Notes under the pieces: model-generated
What the model was told of the DNA's origin: nothing
Databases searched by the model: none
Seen by the model: only the letters and a program-made list of their open reading frames with translations
Position numbers and translations under genes: made by a program
Shown here: positions 24,001 through 35,400 of the stretch, in pieces
How positions within the stretch are numbered: position 1 is the stretch's first letter
Layout of the letters: each line of letters starts with the position of its first letter
From: Selaginella moellendorffii
Taxonomy: Eukaryota; Streptophyta; Lycopodiopsida; Selaginellales; Selaginellaceae
Length of the DNA stretch: 64,000 nt
Assembly: GCF_000143415.4 (NCBI RefSeq)
Contig: NW_003314310.1
Coordinates: 1,304,611-1,368,610, forward strand
Reading direction: 5' to 3'

Positions 24001-26134
24001 GCCGGCTCTAGTTTCCCCGGGAGATCAAATGGTCGATGCTCCCAGTCCAAGTGTGGGTGGCACTACCTACTTGGATACCTAGCATGGCTGAATGGAACCT
24101 TGCTTTAAGCCTATGGCTAGAGCACCCAAAGGTGGAAGGTGGGGAGAGTACCCACAAGGCTCGCGTAAAGCTATGGTTTTCTGAAATGTTGTCCCAAAGT
24201 CCCAGACTATGAAAAGGAAGAGGAGCAGCCCTCTGGTGTAGAGACCAAGGATATGATCATGTGAGGAGGAAGTCCCAGAGGACCGTTGGACTTAGTGGTC
24301 AGGCCTATAGGCTTTGATCCAGTGGTAGTGTTGGTGAACACGGCTAGGAACAGAAAGAGACTTAGTGGGGACCAGAAAAGGGATATTGGGGAAGGCTATT
24401 CCCCATGCCTGCGGGCATCTTAAGGATACAAAGGAGTGGATTTGGGATGATCATTCATGGATGGATGGCATAGTCTTTGAGAGACGGGATGGTGATGTAG
24501 GTGGTGTTAGACCATTGGTGTGATCAAGGTGAAGGGGCATAGCCTTAGCGTAACAAGACGACATGTTAGTGGTACCTTGGGGTGTCAGTCTTGGGATTAG
24601 ACATGTGGACCACTTGAACCAAGTGCAAAGGTTGAGTGGTATAGATGCCATTCTCGGGGATAGCAAGCCCCAAGTCCTGAGTTGGACTTATGGAGGTTGT
24701 GAATAGAACTCCTCCAAGTGGTTAGAGGTGTGGTTAAGTGACTAAAGTAGAATGGAAAAATTAGTCATTTCTAGTGTTGTGACACATGGAAGTGTCAAAA
24801 ACGAGTCTAAAAAGGAGTTCAAGAAGGAGTCCAATATAGACCCTAGATGGACCTAATATGAACTCGAGATAGAGCCTGAGATGGACCTAAGATGGAGTTC
24901 AAAATAGAGTCTGAGATGGATCTGAGATGGAGTTTGAGATTGACCTAAAATGGAGTCCAAGATGGACCTGAGATGGAGTCCAAGGATGGACCCAAGATGG
25001 ACCCAAGATGGAGTCCGAGATCGAGACCGAGACCGAGACCAAAATTGAGATTGAGACCAAGAACGAGCCCGAGTCCGAGTCTGAGAATAGGTTTAAGACC
25101 AAGTTCAAGTCTAAGTCCAAGTCCAAGTTTAAGTCCGAGGGTCAAAGCCCAAAGCAATCATCTCCCAGACCCTAGGGGGTTTAATGAGCTCCAAAAGTAT
25201 AGTAGGGGGGGAAGACTCCAGTGGAGCCAGTTTGGCCAAGAAAGGCTAGTGTGACCAAGGAAGGCTATATCGATGTGTTGGTGATGATATAACCATTAAG
25301 GAGTCTAAGGCTAAAGTGAATATGGACAGACAAGTGGGGTAGTTTTAGTGAAGTGTTCAAGAGCCAACTCTAGCTCCCCCAGGAGATTGAATGGTTGATG
25401 ATCCCAATCCAAGTGTGGGTGGCACTACCTACTTAGATACCTAGTGTGGCTCATTGGAACCTCGCTCTAGCCACATGGCTAGGGCACTTAAGGGTAGAAG
25501 GTGGGGAGAGTATCCACGAGGCTCGCTTAGGGCTATAGTGTTTTGAAATGTCATCCCAAAGTCCCGGATTGTGGAAAGGAGGAAAAATAGTCCTCTTGTG
25601 TAGTGACTAAGGATATGGTCTCATGATAAGGAAGTCTTAGAGGTCAATAGGATTTAGTGGTCAAGCCTTTAGGCCTTGACCCAATGGTAGTGTTGGCAAG
25701 CATGGCCGTGAATATGGATTTGGTAGGAATTAAAGAAGAAATATTGGGGAATGATGTTCCTCATATCTTTAAGCATCCTAAGGGTGCTAAAATGTGGTTA
25801 AGGGATGACCACTTATGGATGGATAACTCAGTATTTGAGAGATGGGATGTTGATGTAGGTGGTCTTGGACTACTGATGTAACAAGAGTGAATAGGCATGG
25901 CTTTAGCATAATGTGCTAATATGTCAGTAGTACCTTCAGGTTTCAATCATGGGATCGAACATATGGAACACTTGGACCAATTGCAAAGGCTGAGTGGCAT
26001 AGATGCCATTCATAGGCCTAACAAATCCCCAAGTCTGGAATAGGATATATGGAGGTTGTGAGTGAGACTCCTCCAAGTGATTAGAAGTATGGTAAGTGAC
26101 TAAAGTAGAATGGAAAATTTAGTCACTAACAATT

Positions 26135-26147
26135 TGGTATCAGAACT
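26135..26147 (+). promoter_or_regulatory. Primer-binding site of the outer A element
   Basis: TGGTATCAGAACT begins three bases after the LTR end. It is complementary to the 3' end of initiator methionine tRNA with small changes, the usual primer for plant Gypsy elements. Confidence 0.75.
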
Positions 26148-28207
26148 ATTCCTTCATCTAACTTTTAGTGGTAATCAAGTATATCACCACTTGTATTAGC
26201 ATCAAAAGGTCCCAAGAGTGAGTCTATCTTTAAGGAATAGCATGTCAAAAGGGCATGACTCTCCACCTTAGTTCGTACGTGAATATGTAGGCAATATGGT
26301 GGATACAAGGGGGCCAATAAGGGGATGACTTTGAAATCTTGGGAATAATATAAAGCTTTAATCATAAAGTTGAAAATGTGATCCAAATGAGTATTTGACT
26401 TAGCAAATTGGCTAATGTGGTTGTGGTAAAAAACTATAGTTGGGATCACGGGAAGGATGAAGACTTTGAGACAATAAAGGAGTCATAAGATTTTCCTTAT
26501 ATAGTTAAAGATGGTACTTATGAATTTGAAACGAGAATTAATGACTATAGAAGGTCAAATATGGAAAGGATATAGGTCCTTGAAATGGTAGTTGGGGCTA
26601 CCTCTAATAAATGTTGGAACAACTTAAAGGTTAGGGGTGTACTTAGAGGGTGAGTCAGTATTCTCCTCATATGGACAGGTAGTCCTAAGAGGCAAAAGTA
26701 GCTCATATGGAATAAAGAATAATCAAGTGTCAAGATAACACTTGCAAATATGGTCCTTGTGAGTAGGATATGTATACAAAAAGTGGTATTTTAGCGAGCT
26801 AACATTTCAAAAATAGGATCTTAAGGGTCATCAGATTAGTAAAAGTCTAAAAAGTTAGATGACTCAAATGAAGTTAAGGAATAATACTAATGTATTTGTG
26901 GAAACTTTTGGACTAAAGTGTGTTATACCCTACGAAGGATAGGGAGGATCATAAGATCCAAGTATGAGAATAGTGGGTATCTCATTGATAGCAAAATATG
27001 CCATACTAAAGTCGTGGGAAATGTTTTCCTGAAAGAAAGCAAATTTGGTGTAGAGTTGTATGTGAATATTATGGTGCAGTGCTAATTGATAATTGGCATG
27101 AAAAACGAGGGTAGGCTCGTAGAGTCAATGGTGTGGAGACATTAAATATGCCAAAGTGTGATGCCTTGAGGTCAAGTTAGCTGGTTCATAAGAACCCCTT
27201 GCCAAAAAAATCCCAATGAAAATGGGATTAGTATAGCCTAAGCTAGAAGATATGTGATTTGAATGTAGTGACCTAAATAATAATGAAGGTGTGGAAGCAT
27301 TAGTAATGAGTATAGGACTTGACAACTATGAAATAACTAAGCAAAAAATACAACATAATTGATTGGATTGGTAGAAGTTAACTTCCCAAGACTTCTTATT
27401 AAGATAAGGAGGTTAGATATAACCCTTGGGGGGATAAAATATTTATATTATGATATAGTGCGTCAATGTCATAAAAAGAAATACATATTGTCAAAGAAGG
27501 CTATCATTGAAACATCTAAACACTTTAAAACACTAAGAAGTGGTGTTTGGTATTATGAGGGCATTAGATAAAGCCCAAGGGACTAAATCCCTAGTGAATA
27601 ATAGATAGAAGATGTTATTCAACGTCCAAGATTGTAGAGATGAGAAAAGTTCATCTATCCAAATTGGACAACGCCAAAAACGATTTTGGCAAAGCTAGTG
27701 ATGGGCATATAAAGACCCATAAGTAGCAACATTAATCCTGATATGTGGGATTACAAAGTGAGTATATCCAGATTGAAGAACCACTCTTTAGGCTATCGAG
27801 TAAGTTCATCTTTAAAAATGCTTGCTAATGCATGGTAAAAAGTGCAAAACTATCCTCCTATCCTAGAGAAGAATAACCAAAGGAAACATGTGAGGCAAAA
27901 AACAAGTAGTAAAGGGATAGGATTAAACTATGGAAAGCGAAGGGTATAGCCAAGGGTAGTTATGTAAGTTCGTAGTGAAAAATCAAGTAGATGCTTGAAG
28001 ATGTGTTGCTACTGGCAACCATGATACTATAGAGAGTCTAAGGTATGGAATTGTCTATATTAAACCATATAACAATTAAAAAGCTTATGAAAGGAGAGGC
28101 CTTAGCAAGTTAAGGAATAAAATCCTTTCAATGTTCCCAAACACAATTTTATGTAGGTTGATACCTAGAAAGACAAGTGTAAATGATTCATAGGATTACG
28201 CAAAATT

Positions 28208-30520
28208 TACAAGAAACCAACTCTCCGAGGTGTCGAAGGCTAAAGGATCCTCGAAAGCACGATCAAAATGATAAAGAGTTCATCAGATGAGATTGAGTCC
28301 AAGATCAAGTTCAAGACCACCTCTAAGACTGAATTCGAGACCAAGTCCGACATTGAGTTTGAGACAGACTTCGAGACCGAGTTCGAGACCGAGTTTGAAA
28401 TCTGATATTGGATCCGAGACCGAGTCTGAGATCGAGTCTGAGATAGAGTCTGAGGTTGGGTCCAAGATCGAGTCTAAGATCGAGTCTGAGATTGAGTCCG
28501 AAATCAAGTTTGAGATCGAGTCCGAACTCAAGTCCGAGATTAAGTGCGAGACCGAGTCTGAACACTAATACAGGTCGTGGGATGAAAACCCAAAGTGTGT
28601 GTTTCCCCAAGGGGGGGCGGGGGTTCCAAAAGTATAATAGGGATATGGAAGTCTAGGAACTAGTCTTGAAGAAACTCTCTAGTGTTGCTTCCAAACTGAC
28701 TTGAGGTTGAGGCTGGGGCCAAGGGGCCTTGAGTGGGAGTGAGCATGGACTTGGGTGGTGCCGGAGGGGCCACCCAAGGAAGTGCTCAAAGGCAGCTCCC
28801 ATGTAAGGAACCAACTCGCCGAAGTGTTGTAGGCTAAAAGAGCCCCGAAACCAAAATGATAAAGAGTTCATCGAATGGGACCAAGTCTAAGATCGAGTCC
28901 AAGACCGACTCTAAGACCGAGCTCGAAATAGAGTCCGGAATCGAGTCCGAGACCGACTCGGAGACCAAGTTCGAGACTGAGTTCGAGACCGAGTTTGAGA
29001 CTGAGTTCGAGACGGAGTCTGAGATCCGAAATCGGGTCCGAGACCGAGTCCGAGGTCAAGTCCGAGGTCGGGTCCGAGATTGGGTCCGAGATCAAGTCCG
29101 AGATCGAGTCCGAGACTGAATCCGAAGTCGGATCCGAGATCGAGTCCGAGATCGAGCCAGAGACTAAGTCCGAGTACTAATATGGGTCAAGGGGTGAAAG
29201 CCCAAAGCATGCGTCTCCCAAGGGGCAGGGGGGGGCTGCAGGGGGTTCCAAAAGTATAGTAGGGATAGTGAGGTCCAGGAGCCAGTCTTGAAGGAACTCT
29301 CCAGTAGTGCTTCCAAACTGACTTGAGGTTGAGACTGGGGCCGAGGGGCCTTGGGTGGGAGTGAGCATGGGCATGGGTGGTGTCGGAGGGGCCACCCAGG
29401 GAAGTGTTAAAGAGCAGCTCCCACTCCCAAAAGGGAAACCGACTGCGGTGCTCCTAGCTCAGGTGGAGTGGTGCCCCACTTGAGTACCTTGTGGCTCATT
29501 GGTCCTCGCCCTTCCTAGGGGCTTGGGCCTTCCCTTCGATATGGAAGTGGGGGGGGGTAGAGGTACCCATACGAGGCTGTTAGGCCACGGTGTTTCGCCC
29601 CGACGTCCCGAAGCAAGTGCTGCACCCAAGGCTTGGGATTTAGAGGGTCCCATGATCAAGTCTTGTTGTACTAAGGGGTGTTAGGAACCTGGAGGCTTGG
29701 TGTGCTTGGCTGCTTGTGCCTGTGGGGAGTGTAGCTGAACCTTAAGTTCAGTCTAACCCGGGGAGGGGGATTGGGAGAGATTTGGGAATCCGTATATGGA
29801 TGGCTAACACTTCGTTGCTTGTGTAGTGAGTAGCTGAAACCAAGTAGGACCAAGTAGGAGCTGGTACAATAGGCGAGAACCTTGGCAAGAGAACTTAGCA
29901 CAAGCCAAGGCAGTGTTGGTCGGATAGACGAGGTAAGCTGGCAAATTGGAAAGGAAAAATTTGTGGCTTACATCCCACTCCCAGAATGAAAATTGACTGC
30001 AGTGCTCCTGGCTCATGTAGAGTGGTGCCCCACTTGAGTACCTTATGGCTCATTAGTCCTCGCCTTTTCTAGGGGCTTGGGCCTTCCCTTTGGGATGGAA
30101 GTGGGGGACTAGGGGTACCCATATTGGGCCGTTAGGCCACAGTGTTTCCCCCCCACATCCCAAAACAAATGATGCACCTAAGGCTTAGGATTTAGAGGGT
30201 TCCATAATTAAGTCTTGTTATACCAAAGGATGTTAGGTACCTGGAGGCTTGGTGTGCTTGGCTGTTTGTGCCAGTGGGGAGTGTAGCCAAACCTTAAGTC
30301 TAGTCTAACCCAGGGAGGGGGATTGGGAGAGATTTGGGAATCCATGGATGGATGGCTTACGCTTTGTTGCTCGTGCAATGAGTAGCTGAAACCAAGTAAG
30401 ACCAAGAGCTAGTACAATATGCGGGAACCTTGGCAAGGGAACTTAGTTAATGCTAAGGTAATATTGGTCGGATAGACGAGGTAAGTTGGCAAATTGGAAA
30501 GGAAAAATTTGTGGCTTACA
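28208..30520 (+). mobile_element. Group B solo LTR interrupted by a second B solo LTR
   Basis: The pieces 28208-28801 and 29978-30520 together make 1137 bp, matching the B LTR at 49889-51018. The right end is ATTTGTGGCTTACA. Flanks AAATT and AAATC are consistent with a target duplication with one change. The A interior is continuous across the insertion when compared with 21350-21360. Confidence 0.75.
28802..29972 (+). mobile_element. Group B solo LTR with perfect TCCCA duplication
   Basis: A 1171-bp LTR starts TGTAAGGAACCAACTCG and ends TGTGGCTTACA. It is flanked by TCCCA at 28797-28801 and 29973-29977. It is inserted in another B LTR of the same orientation, and both keep microsatellite and poly-G segments. 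The perfect duplication shows a recent event. Confidence 0.9.
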
Positions 30521-32306
30521 AAATCAAAGTGGCGTAACAAAACCATGATCTTGAAGCTTGCCATGAGGCGAGGCTATCAAGGTTAGAGGATTATTTCTCG
30601 AGTGTTTAAAGGGATGGCTTTAAATGAAAGTTAATAATTAAAGACTTTCATACTTATGAATAATACTATGTTACACTGGTCGGGTGACTTGCTAAGTGAG
30701 ATTGGCAAGTCGAGGGAACAAAGACTCTAATTGAAGGTGTTGACTTCAAAAGGGGAGGTTTATGGGGCTAAGCTGGTGATGGTTTGGAATATAAGGACAC
30801 TCATTTTTCAGTGGTTATGGACTCTCAATATGGAGGCTAGCTTGGGCACACCACCAAGCAAGGGATGTCATGAAATCATGATGCACAGTTAGATTATTTA
30901 GTGTACGAGCTCAGCATATCTAACTTGAACATTTGGTGCAAGTGACACTAAGGACGTGATGAATGAGATGGGGACACTTAGTCTCAATTGCTATGGACCC
31001 TTGGCCAAAAGGGCTGGCTTGGGAGCACTACCAAGTGTGGGGATGCCCCTAGGTGTAAGCAATCAAAGGGAACGATTTGAAAGATGATTCAAGGTTAAAT
31101 GTCCTTGGGTTTAAATAGTATTGGGTAGGAAGTCTAAATATAGGAGTTTATATTTAGTATTAGAGTGGTCTTGGGTCCAACTCTGTTGGTTGGCTAGGGG
31201 AATCACACCATATGTTGATTGACATTTAACTGGTCTAGTTTGCTCTAGTTGGGTTTGACCTAAAGGGTAGGGTGTCAAGAGAGCGGGGCTCTCCTAAGAG
31301 CTATGGATCTCAGCTTCTATTCACGAGAGTGTGAACTTGCAGGGAAGTGTGGTGGATTATAAACAACCAAAGAAAATGACTCGAGGTCTGATACTTCAAG
31401 ATACACACTTTTGGTTTGAATAGTATTGGGCTGGGTGACTATCGCGAATGTGACTTCGGGTATCGAAAGTTACCTGTCGGTGAGTGCTTACGAACACTCT
31501 TTCTTTACTGCCATGATAGCAGGAGGTCGGTATTGCTGGTTCCCTTTATCAGCCCCTCTTGTTCATGTGTTAATAAATTAGGCTTAGCACTTGTACTTGG
31601 CCAGATGGACATAAGGTAGGAACTCCTATGTGTTTCTAGCTGAGCATACTCGGCCTGGCTCTTAGTTCTCTTTTGTTCTATCTTGCACTAGCTTGACAAG
31701 AACCCTCACGTATTGAGGTTCCTCAATATCACTGGATGATAGCTTACCGTGTCTGCCAAACACCTTTGCTATCATGCCCTTTGTGTTAGTCTCATTTCGG
31801 TCCCAAATGTTATTTATGGAAAATGTCTAGATTTGCTTATTTGGCATATCTATGGATTGTAGAGATTGGTCTGAACATAATGGTATTCATCCCGTGTCCA
31901 AATTTGCAATCTAGTGCCATACCATATTTAATAAGTTTCAAGCTTATCCTAGAGACTAACTCCTGATACTAAGGGAGGCTTGGGGTGAAAGCCCAAAGTG
32001 TGTGTTCCTCAAGGGGGGGGGGGGGCTATGGGGGGTTCTAAATGTATAATAGGGATAGTGGGTAGGTCAGGCATGGCTGACCAACCTGAGGCATAGTCTA
32101 GCTCCTGCTTGCATTCCTGTCCTTGTTCTACGTCCGACTTGGGTCTAAGCCCAAGTTCCATTCCATGCTAGCTGGTGGAGTACCCATATCATTGTGTTAG
32201 GCCACCAGTATGCCAAAATAATGCCAAACTCCATTTAGCTTCGTTTTGCGTGCTGGTCTTGGCATTAGGATGCTGGATACTTGTAGCGCACGTGGTTTTG
32301 ACCCTT

Positions 32307-32333
32307 TATCCTATGGTGATTTACCATAGGATA
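32307..32333. repeat. Perfect 11-bp stem hairpin at the D-LTR terminus
   Basis: TATCCTATGGT and ACCATAGGATA flank the 5-base loop GATTT, 25 bp from the LTR end. The identical hairpin occurs in the 5' LTR at 38414-38440; older D copies have lost it. It could act in transcript termination, integrase recognition or RNA folding; none is shown. Confidence 0.8.
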
Positions 32334-32367
32334 ACACCACGAAGCGGAACCTAAACCCTCTTTGTGC

Positions 32368-32414
32368 CACGTGACGGATGCCACGTGTCACATGCCACAT
32401 GTCCATGCCACGTG
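32368..32414. promoter_or_regulatory. G-box (CACGTG) cluster in the D LTR
   Basis: Three CACGTG cores (32368, 32382, 32409) and one CACATG (32396) lie in 47 bp, mostly as GCCACGTG or CACGTGTC. The 5' LTR copy has three (38475, 38489, 38503). G-boxes of this form bind plant bZIP and bHLH factors, including ABA-responsive ones. A function as LTR enhancer is an inference. Confidence 0.6.
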
Positions 32415-35400
32415 TCCATAAGAACCCGAGGTTCAGGGCCTTGGGCCACTGAACAAAGGAATGGTGCCAAACTCCCAAGCATGGAGCCAAGGAGTGACGG
32501 AACCGAACCACGGAGCAACTCCCAAGCATGAAGCCCAAGGAGCGAAGGGACAGGAGCTCGGAGCGACTTGGAACAGTCCTAGAGTAACCAGCATCCTAAT
32601 GCCAGGACCAGCACGCAAAACGGAGCCAAACGGAGTCTAGCGCTATTTTGGCATACCAGTGGCCTAACGCGAGGATATGGGTACTCCACCAACTAGCATG
32701 GAATGGAACTTGGGCTTAGACCCAAGCTGAATGTAGAACAAGGACAGGCACGCAAGCAGGAGCTAGACTATGCCTCAGGTTGGTCAGCCATGCCCGACCT
32801 ACCCACTATCCCTACTATACATTTGGAACCCCCCACAGCCCCCCCCCCCTTGAGGAACACACGCTTTGGGCTTTCACCCCAAGCCTCCCTTAGTATCAGG
32901 AGTTAGTCTCTGGGACAAGCTCGAAACTTACTAAATATGGAATGTCCCTAGATTGCGAATTTGGACATGGGACGAACACCATTGTGTTCAGGACGTTCTC
33001 TACATTCCATAGATATGCCAAATGAGCAAATCTGGACACTTTCCATAAATAACATTTGGGACCGAAATGAGACTAACACAAAGGGCATGATAGCGAGGGT
33101 GTTTGGCAGACACGGTAAGCTATCATGTAGCGATATTGAGGGACCAATCTCAATACGCGAGGGTTCTTGTCACTAGCAAGTGCAAGACAAAACGAGACGG
33201 GAACTCCTTACCGGGCTAAGTATGCTTAGCTAATAACACGTAGGAATTCCGTCCTTATGCTCGTCCAGTCTAAGTACACTCGAAATGCCCAGTTAACTCC
33301 ACTAGCACAAGAGGGACTGATAAAGGGTCCAGCAATACCGACCTCCTGCCATCGTGGCAGTAAGGTAAGAGTGTCCGTAAGGACTAGTCGACAGGTAACT
33401 TTCGATACCTGAAGTCACATGCGCGACACTCTCCCCCCCTAGGGAAGATCGACGTCCTCGTCGATGCACACTCGAGTCTAGAATACCACCAAGGAAACAA
33501 CTCCAGAAAAAGTTCATGGTATTCACACTATGTGAGAAATGCACCAACTTAAATGAGTTAGGGGTAACCTCTTTGTCTAACGCGGATGCGCTTTCAGCTC
33601 AGACACCTTCCGGCCGTCACCGACAAGGAAATGACCAACGGAGTCAGCCACCCCTGCTGCTTTGGGAGTCACCCAGCTTACAAAAGTGTGATATGCCCTG
33701 CCCGCAGAGACATAGAGAGAGAAGCCAGAGGCCCCAACCCTCTTGAGCAAAGAAACCAAACCCGTCGGTAAGGTTTAGATAGACTACTATAAACAGGCAG
33801 TTAGAGTTGTTTACACGGTCACGCCCTTTGAACGGAATAAGGAACATCGACAGAGAGGCGGGTTATGTGACCAGTCGACTAGAGATTTCAACATGCACAC
33901 GAAGTGCCGAAGCCAGTCTGCCTATACTGGCCCAAACTCAAAGATCAATAGATGGACAATATCAAAGTTATAGACAATGATATCTTAGAGACTTAATTAT
34001 CAGTGAATAAATCTTATATTAGAACACAAAAGTATTCCAAGTAAGTTATCATTCGATAAACTAGTATTAAAGGATAGGAACCACCAAGATCATCTTTTTT
34101 TGGGAAACATAGGAATCACCATCCAACAAAAATTCAATAGCTAGGATATCATCAAGTAAACTCAATGATGAAACTTAAGCATTGAAGATTGCAGATAGAG
34201 TGCTAAACAACTTACAAAAGATAACTCAAAGAACACAAAGTATCATCGACTGGCAAGCAAAATGCTCGCAAATGTATCACCCGAAGGAAATAACATCCCA
34301 ATCTATCAGAACTAACTTGAGCAACAATCAACAGAATAGAATGAATGTGGCAAGACCAACAAACACTCGTTCATGCCAACTATCACACTAGCCAATCTGA
34401 ATAGACCCCGGCCAACAATACCAAGGAACCAGAGTTGCTCAAGCAAGTGTCAGCAAGATCCTATTGATGCCTCAAACCCAAGAGACCAATCCAGAGCAAA
34501 CCACAAAGAACATATGGTATTGCAAAAAGCCATAAGCCACCAAGGAGAATAACTAACTATCATGAAAGATCATCAATCATCCTATCAATAAAGAAATGCA
34601 TAATCATTATCGAAGAAAGAATCTACTATCCCGAAGAACAACAAATCATTCTATACCAACAATAATCAAGCAAAACCCTTGACAAGGATAATCAACTATC
34701 TTAGATGATAGTCAATCATCACCAATGATTGCTAGATGCAAAGACTAACGTCAACATCGAAGCTAATGAGCCAAAATGCCTTCCCTCAACAACTTCTAAC
34801 AAATGGAACAATGAGCATGAAAACTCAAATAACCAAAAGTTCGAAGAAGTCTATAGCCAAGTCTTGCCTAATAATGATCACGAGTCTCACATGGACTAAC
34901 GTCAATGCTAAAGAAGAAATCATGGTACAACCCACAATATCCTCCTCAACACATCTATAAGCTAAACTTCATAATGCAAAGTTAATGAAAAGCATTTCTG
35001 CATCAATCCAAAAGCTAAGCATAGCAAAGTTATGCTCAACAAGTGATCACTAAATGATCCTCCATGAATCCATCTATAGCAAGACGTAACTCACATCATA
35101 ACAAGCACAAGAAGAATCGTCAATGATTGATATATTCCAACTCAAATCCAATAAGGATTCAAATATTCCAATATCAATCACTAACTCTTCATCTCGTAAA
35201 GTTAGTGTTATCCACGACTAAATCACTTTTCAAGGAAACGCTGAAGCTCAACCCCTACTAAATAACCACGTTTAGAACACAACTAACTCAAACTTGCCAC
35301 TCAGTTCATTTGAACGTCAATACAGTTGCTATCTAGCAAATGCACGAATGCTAATAATACAGAGCTATAGCTAAATCATCAACACTATCTTTATCAAGAC

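Larger units (their letters stand above)
15991..24773 (+). mobile_element. Inner complete group A LTR retrotransposon (non-coding)
   Basis: LTRs lie at 15991-17663 (1673 bp) and 23301-24773 (1473 bp). The interior is 17664-19481 plus 21069-23300. The 3' LTR is preceded by GTGGTGGAGT. Flanks ATGTT (15986-15990) and GTGTT (24774-24778) are a 5-bp duplication with one change, and the outer A-LTR continues seamlessly after it. The 5' LTR is longer because the microsatellite plus poly-G segment is partly duplicated (16560-16740). The interior is collinear with the outer A interior and has only short chance frames. Confidence 0.85.
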
